DNA from: Aaosphaeria pasadenensis
Lineage: Eukaryota > Ascomycota > Dothideomycetes > Pleosporales
Assembly: GCA_022813625.1 (NCBI GenBank)
Contig: JAKLMB010000027.1
Location: 248,001-312,000, forward strand
Length of the DNA: 64,000 nt
Direction: 5' to 3'
In this document: in pieces, positions 59,001 through 64,000 of the stretch
Layout of the letters: each line of letters starts with the position of its first letter
Position numbering within the stretch: position 1 is the stretch's first letter
The notes under the pieces: generated by a model
The model's database searches: none
Seen by the model: only the letters and a program-made list of their open reading frames with translations
Told to the model about the DNA's origin: nothing
Program-made: the position numbers and the translations under genes

Positions 59001-61145
59001 AGTACCCTCGTATGCATTCAGCATTGCACATACTTGTAAGCTGTGTGTGACGGTATGCGCACGCGCAGCCGTAGCTGCACTGGAAATCATCCTGTTCCCC
59101 TCTTTTTTTCCTACTCGTATCCTCCGAGCGGAAAGATGGAGGATGCTGCTGGCTCGAGTGGCTGTCTGAATCGGCGTCATTGTGCCTTTGGCACGCGTAA
59201 TTGTGCTGTGGCATAACTTGGTTGGCACACTACAGCAACCACATGAACTCCTTAACTTTCCCGATCGACGAGATCGACAAGGCAGGATATGCATGGGGAA
59301 CACCTCGTATCAAACGTATCTACCGTTGAGAGATTCGACGGTTGCCCGCTCTGACAGGTGCTCCGGTGCAGAGTTGAGTCATGGCCATGGCAAAAGACTG
59401 GAGACGGACGTTGATGGACTCAGTTGGTCGTGCAAGCTCCAAATTGGTCTGCACATGAGAAAGCCGCGGAACAGAACAGAGGAGGGAGCAAAAAGGGCCT
59501 GTGGCGATCGTCGTCCAGCCTGGCAGATGGGGAAAGATGTTGAAGCCCAGCCCTGAAGCGGGATGGAGCCGTGGAGATCGGCACTTCCGCTACCTAGATC
59601 GATCCTCGAGTATCCTAGGCATTGGCGTTTCCCAGGCCATGGCAACCCATGTAGGATGTAATGTCCTTCCATCAGAGATTGAGAGACCCATGACGGGCCA
59701 TGGCTAAGCAGCCACATCCAGCCGTGTGGATGTCGAATGCCCATGCTGGATTGGATGACTCCCCTGTATGTTGTAATAGCTCGCCGACATTTCTCGGTGC
59801 AGTAGATGGTAGTACGGGTAACTAGTAATAGTGTTCAACCTACTCCTCTCCTGCACCGAAAGTCTATTCAGTCACGGTTCGCTTTGGATCTTTTCTTCAC
59901 GGCAATTGGGTGGATATTATCTCATTAGTCCAATTGGGTGTATTTTATAGCGTTGTAGGCGATAAACCATCACCGCCCAGACTTTATGCTAACCTCAGAG
60001 TCCAGCTCACAACGTTCAACTAACTCTTTAGCACTGGTTCCCCGTTAATATTGTCTCTCTTGCACGGAAGGCTTTTCATGCTCATCCACTCATGGCGGCT
60101 GCAACCTCTAGAGAGTGGGGCACAACATCCATCCATTCTTTCGATATCCTGTTTTGTTCAAGAATTGCCGGAAGGTTTTCATGACTATCTCTACTTGTAC
60201 CTGTACTCTAAACACCAAACACAAATTAGACGAAGGCAAGCTGCCATAGAACAAGGATATGCACCTAATCCATTAGACTTTCTAACTATTCTATGACCGA
60301 GCATTGAGTTGGTGCTTGTGCCTGTCCTACTAGGCTCAAGCAAGAAGGCATACCAGCACATTGATATTTAAATGCCCATACCCTGTAGACGTCCCGCCCT
60401 CCCTCCATCCTTGAAGGACATCCATATCGCTTGTTCTAACGCCTCCCAACCCCATTATTCCCGTCCCTGGTCACTGAATCCCCAGGTAATTTCTATCTCT
60501 ATCACTATTATCTCGATCTCTGTATCTGGATTTGGATGATAACCCTCCCCTCGGACCAGCCCAACTAATAAACCCAGGCATATACCTTGCTAGTCCATAC
60601 AATACACCTTTCCATCTTTGAAATTATATATCCACCCTCCGTCTTGCATCTTTCTCTTCATCTTGATCTTCATTTCCACCAGATCCTCGTTGCATCCCCT
60701 CGGACGCCCGTCCTAGCACGCAAAGCTTGGTAGCCTGTCTCTGCCAATTCCTTGTGGATCCACTGCTTCCCGAGCCCGTCGTCTACCGTCCGTCAATTCT
60801 TGCCTTACCCTCCCTTGCCTCTTTACTTTTTCCTTCCATACACCTTTTCCAAACTGCTTTATTACTGTCCTCGGGCACTTGTGCCGATTCAACCTACTTC
60901 ATCACACATATATTAAACCTTTCCTTCGCTTCCCATTCTGCTACCTTTCACCTACCTCCCGGGAACGTCAAATTTACCGATTGACTATTCCTTACACTCG
61001 CTCTACACACAGGGGATTGAGCCAAAGTCCTGTCCTGTTGTTCTATCGCCGTTTCTTGTTACTACACTTGCTCCTGTTTCTTCCTTCCATCCGCAGACAG
61101 TTGTCGTCATTCATCATCGACGCTCTAGCCATACCTTCCGCAAAG
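56083..61145. other. Gene-poor region and long leader
   Basis: About 5 kb without a confident gene. Short overlapping frames occur on both strands. A Cys-containing frame at 58383-58595 is noted in findings. From about 60600 to 61145 the plus strand is strongly pyrimidine-rich and probably is the 5' leader/promoter of the RGS gene. Confidence 0.5.
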
Positions 61146-62620
61146 ATGGTGTACCCCATCAATTATCGCCGCCCGGCGCGCGTCACTTCTTCGAATGCCT
61201 CAATCTCTGGTGCCGAGAAACAAAAATCCATCAATGAGTCTGTCAAATCCGGCAGCAGCAGCATGTCGCACGGTATCCCAGAAGCCTTGTCCTTTGACCG
61301 CATCATTACTGGCGGCGTCTGTCCCGTAAGTTATCACCCTTCAGTCACACTTGCACCAACTCGGATCACCATGACACAAACAAGTCTGTGGCATGCTTCC
61401 GCAATCCATCCAACTTGCTACACGTAGAAAAGGCGTAAGCACTAACTTCACAACAGCCTTGCACTGTGAGAGATTTCATGAACTATCTCAAGTACATTGA
61501 GCTGGCAGCCGAAAATCTTCAATTCTATCTCTGGTTCCGTGACTATTCTAAGCGTTTCAAGGAGCTTCCCGAAAGGGAACAGGCACTCTCTCCCTTCTGG
61601 AGCGATCCTGGCTCCGACTCCGACACCCAACAACGCTCAAAGCGCGTGAATCCGGAGGCTTCTGCTATCTTCAATGGCACAGACTTCGCTGAGAGTGGCA
61701 CAGTTGCCGAAGCCGACAAATCCAATCCTTTCTTCACTCCGCCCCGTACACCTACCAGCAGTGAGCAGAGGCGTGACGTCGAGTCCGTAAATTCTTTTGA
61801 TGACGTACCATCATCCAACGGGAGAATCAATCATTCCCAGCGTGCTGCTGGTGCTTTCGAGGGCGTCGGCTTGAAGTGGAAGCCACTCTCTGTTCAGCCG
61901 TACCGCGAAGAGATTACCCGTATCATCTCGATATATATGGCTGATGGCGGTGCTCGCCAGCTCAACCTTTCCTCTAAGGAGCGCACCGCGCTTCTCCACG
62001 CGCTCCAACACACCACTCATCCATCCGCTTTCCAAGAGGTCATCACAACTGTTGAGTGGTCTCTCCGCTGCCAAGCCCATCCCAATTTCATCCGCTGGAC
62101 TATCTGCAACGGAAACAGGCCTCGCGTTATCTTTGCCAGAGGCCTCGGTGTTGGTGGCATCGTAGGCGGTTTCATCGCCGCCATTGTCATCACCCTCAGC
62201 AGTGCCGGTCGTGCCTGGCGCGTGTTGTCTCTGATTGGCTTCTTGATTGGCATATCTACCCTGATCGCGGCCTGGAAGGGCATGTGTGTGGTTCTTCATG
62301 GAATGCACCACCGCCACCTTCGTCCATGGGAGCTTTTCTCTTCCGACGATGAACCCCAAGGTTATGATTCTAAGACCGATTCTTACGATTCATTCGCCTC
62401 CGCCGATTCAAGCAATAGCTATGAGGATGAGCCATGGGTTGCCAAGTACGAGAAGCGCAACATCGTCCGCAAGGTCTTTGACCGGGAAGTGTGGATCCAG
62501 GAGCCTGCTCTTCGCCAAATCCAGGACACCATTTTCGTACAAGCACTAATTGGCGCTTTTGTCATATCGGCCGTCATCGTCGGCATCTTTTGCGCCTTCC
62601 CTAAGGGCAACTTCTTCTAG
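61146..62620 (+). CDS. RGS-domain membrane protein, Rax1-like
   Basis: Two exons (61146-61325, 61457-62620, 131-bp intron, phase 0) give 447 aa. An RGS domain is split: the first half spans ~45-110 (FDRIITGGVCPPCTVRDFMN, LKYIELAAENLQFYLWFRDY) and the second half ~225-290 (YREEITRIISIYMADGGARQ, LNLSSKERTALL, VEWSLRCQAHPNFIRWT), separated by about 115 Ser-rich residues. Three membrane helices follow (VGGIVGGFIAAIVITL, VLSLIGFLIGISTLIAAW, FVQALIGAFVISAVIVGIF). This RGS-plus-C-terminal-helices layout is that of yeast Rax1 and its filamentous relatives, linked to polarity and G-protein signalling. The acidic loop EPQGYDSKTDSYDSFASADS lies between helices 2 and 3. GAP activity is not demonstrable from sequence. 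Confidence 0.88.
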
Positions 62621-64000
62621 ACACTACTTGTCAATATCTACAGCTTCATCTACCAGAACAACACGCGGGATACCCATTAATTTCATTTCCTACTACAATG
62701 AGAGAGAGAAAGGTCGCTCTCTGTAATCACTTTAACCCTATGAAATTAACGGTGTATGGAGTATGGTTATATGCGGAGGAATTTTCTTATCGTTCGTGAC
62801 GGCTGCAAACAGTTCATTATGTACCTACTATCTCCTTTCCGAACTCATATGCTTGTAAGAAATAAACCCTGGGGCCATATAGGCTTGCGTTGTAATGAAG
62901 TAATTCATGATCTGTCTTCTCTCCGGTGTACTTATGGTTCCTTCTCGTGGCAGGCTTGCAATCGAGAGTATCTGCTGTGTGACATTGTCCATTACGATTA
63001 GATCAGTGTGTCTGAAGTCCTCGCTCAAAAAGCGATACTGACGTCCACTTAGAAATGTAGCCCAACTCCGCAATGAGCCACTTAGTTCCAACTTTGTACA
63101 CTTTGACCCGTTCTTACTACTTTATATATCACCACCATCATACTACATGCACGCACAATCTCCGATAAATATTGAGCGATGGGTGTGCTAATATATGGGA
63201 CACCCTCACCCGCACCCGCATATCCATAAGACGCCCGCCCCATATGGCGCCGAACGGTTCGGTCGCCCGAAGCTTAGCATCAACGTCCCGTATCCCCCAC
63301 CCGCCGATCTTCTTCCCGCATAGTCTTAAGCTGCAACGGCTCGGGTACGTTCCAGAAAAAAAGCAAAGAGAAAGTTGTCGGTGGAGTGGACGAAGTGTCG
63401 CTAGAGAATTGAAGAAGACTTTTGATGTGGGACGGCGTCGTAAAAAGGAAGAATATGGCGTGCTAGCCGTAAGCAGTCGAGAGTGAATGGGATGTTATGA
63501 TACACTGCTATGTTTTGGGAATGGCATGGTTAGGAGGTTATTCGTAGGTGCAGAAGCCCTGAAGACAATAAGTTTACACTTGATTGTATTGCTGCTGTGA
63601 AATGCCTTTTGGCTGCATTTCTGCGAAACTGGGTCTGCGAAACTGGGTCTGCTAAACTGGGCTGTTGTCGAATGACTGATGAAATGGCGGAGCACCATTT
63701 GTTGGTTCGAGTTTATCTCTACTTCATTGGATGGAGATATGTTTTCTCAAGTATTCTTCGGGGTATCGAAGGTGAAGCTGTGTTGTGATTTCTCGAATAG
63801 AGCACTGGTGCCTGAGCGATGCTCTCGTTGTCCGGGTAGTCTTACTTTATTTTGGAGTACAAGTCTTGTATTTAGAGGATTGTTTACTTCTTATTTCGTT
63901 TTCCTCCTCGTCTTCAATCAAGTAGTCTCCAAGGCGTTCACTCAAACTTCTTAAGTCTCTCTGATAAATTCGGTAGACTTGAACTAGGTCTCCATCGAAG
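62621..64000. other. Right-edge non-coding stretch
   Basis: About 1.4 kb downstream of the RGS gene. It has only short overlapping frames and the 14-bp tandem at 63622. No gene is supported. Confidence 0.45.
63622..63663 (+). repeat. 14-bp tandem repeat, 3 copies
   Basis: TGCGAAACTGGGTC occurs twice in perfect tandem, then once more with changes (TGCTAAACTGGGCT). Short minisatellite; no function inferred. Confidence 0.85.

Noticed and set aside
1..64000. tRNA, rRNA, CRISPR, transposase genes
   Set aside because: I looked for tRNA B-box-like motifs, 5S-like sequence, spaced repeats and transposase motifs by eye and found none convincing. A tRNAscan/Infernal/RepeatMasker run would be decisive.

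Overview
The window comes from a filamentous ascomycete (Pezizomycotina). The protein-coding genes carry short introns of about 44-120 bp with GTRNGT donors and YAG acceptors. The gene families are fungal: a Lys2-type aminoadipate reductase, a fungal rhodopsin-domain (PTH11-like) membrane protein, a secreted GH45 protein, DUF1996 and an Msc7-type aldehyde dehydrogenase. I cannot fix the genus from sequence alone. I assigned exons by hand, joining frames at splice sites and checking phase and family motifs. No rRNA, tRNA, CRISPR array or intact transposon could be supported.

Layout. 0.7-1.6 kb: secreted GH45-like protein with a GPI-type tail (+). 4.3-6.2 kb: seven-helix rhodopsin-domain protein (-). 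8.6-9.2 kb: GNAT acetyltransferase (-). 9.5-15.1 kb: a divergent pair, an FAD-linked berberine-bridge-like oxidase (-) and a cytochrome P450 (+). 15.3-17.7 kb: secreted M28 glutamate-carboxypeptidase-like peptidase (-). 18.8-21.6 kb: large GAR-domain (GAS2-like) cytoskeletal protein (+) with a CAG repeat upstream. 24-25.2 kb: two small divergent unknown genes. 28.3-29.1 kb: LSm1 (-). 29.8-30.8 kb: short-chain dehydrogenase (+). 31.1-34.4 kb: App1-type phosphatidate phosphatase (+). 34.7-38.5 kb: LYS2 (-). 39.4-41.3 kb: type II membrane protein of unknown function (+). 41.8-43.8 kb: Msc7-like aldehyde dehydrogenase (-), whose model needs a 7-nt microexon. 44.2-45.4 kb: second SDR (-). 46.6-48.2 kb: class-I-like glutamine synthetase (+). 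49.1-50.4 kb: secreted DUF1996 protein (-). 52.1-54.2 kb: secreted amidase (+). 54.4-55.3 kb: unknown single-exon gene (+). 55.7-56.1 kb: small secreted cysteine-rich protein (+). 56.1-61.1 kb is gene-poor. 61.1-62.6 kb: RGS/Rax1-like membrane protein (+).

How the genes relate. Most are independent housekeeping or secreted-enzyme genes. Two groupings might be functional: the oxidase/P450 pair, as a possible small-molecule tailoring pair with no backbone synthase in the window, and the aldehyde dehydrogenase / SDR / glutamine-synthetase-like block, as a possible amine- or aldehyde-linked catabolic group. Both are inferences from proximity. I did not find a clear undescribed multi-gene system. 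The most notable items are the 7-nt microexon, the GH45-like protein with Ser where the catalytic acid is expected, the oxidase lacking the usual FAD-linking His, and the candidate small secreted effector-like gene.
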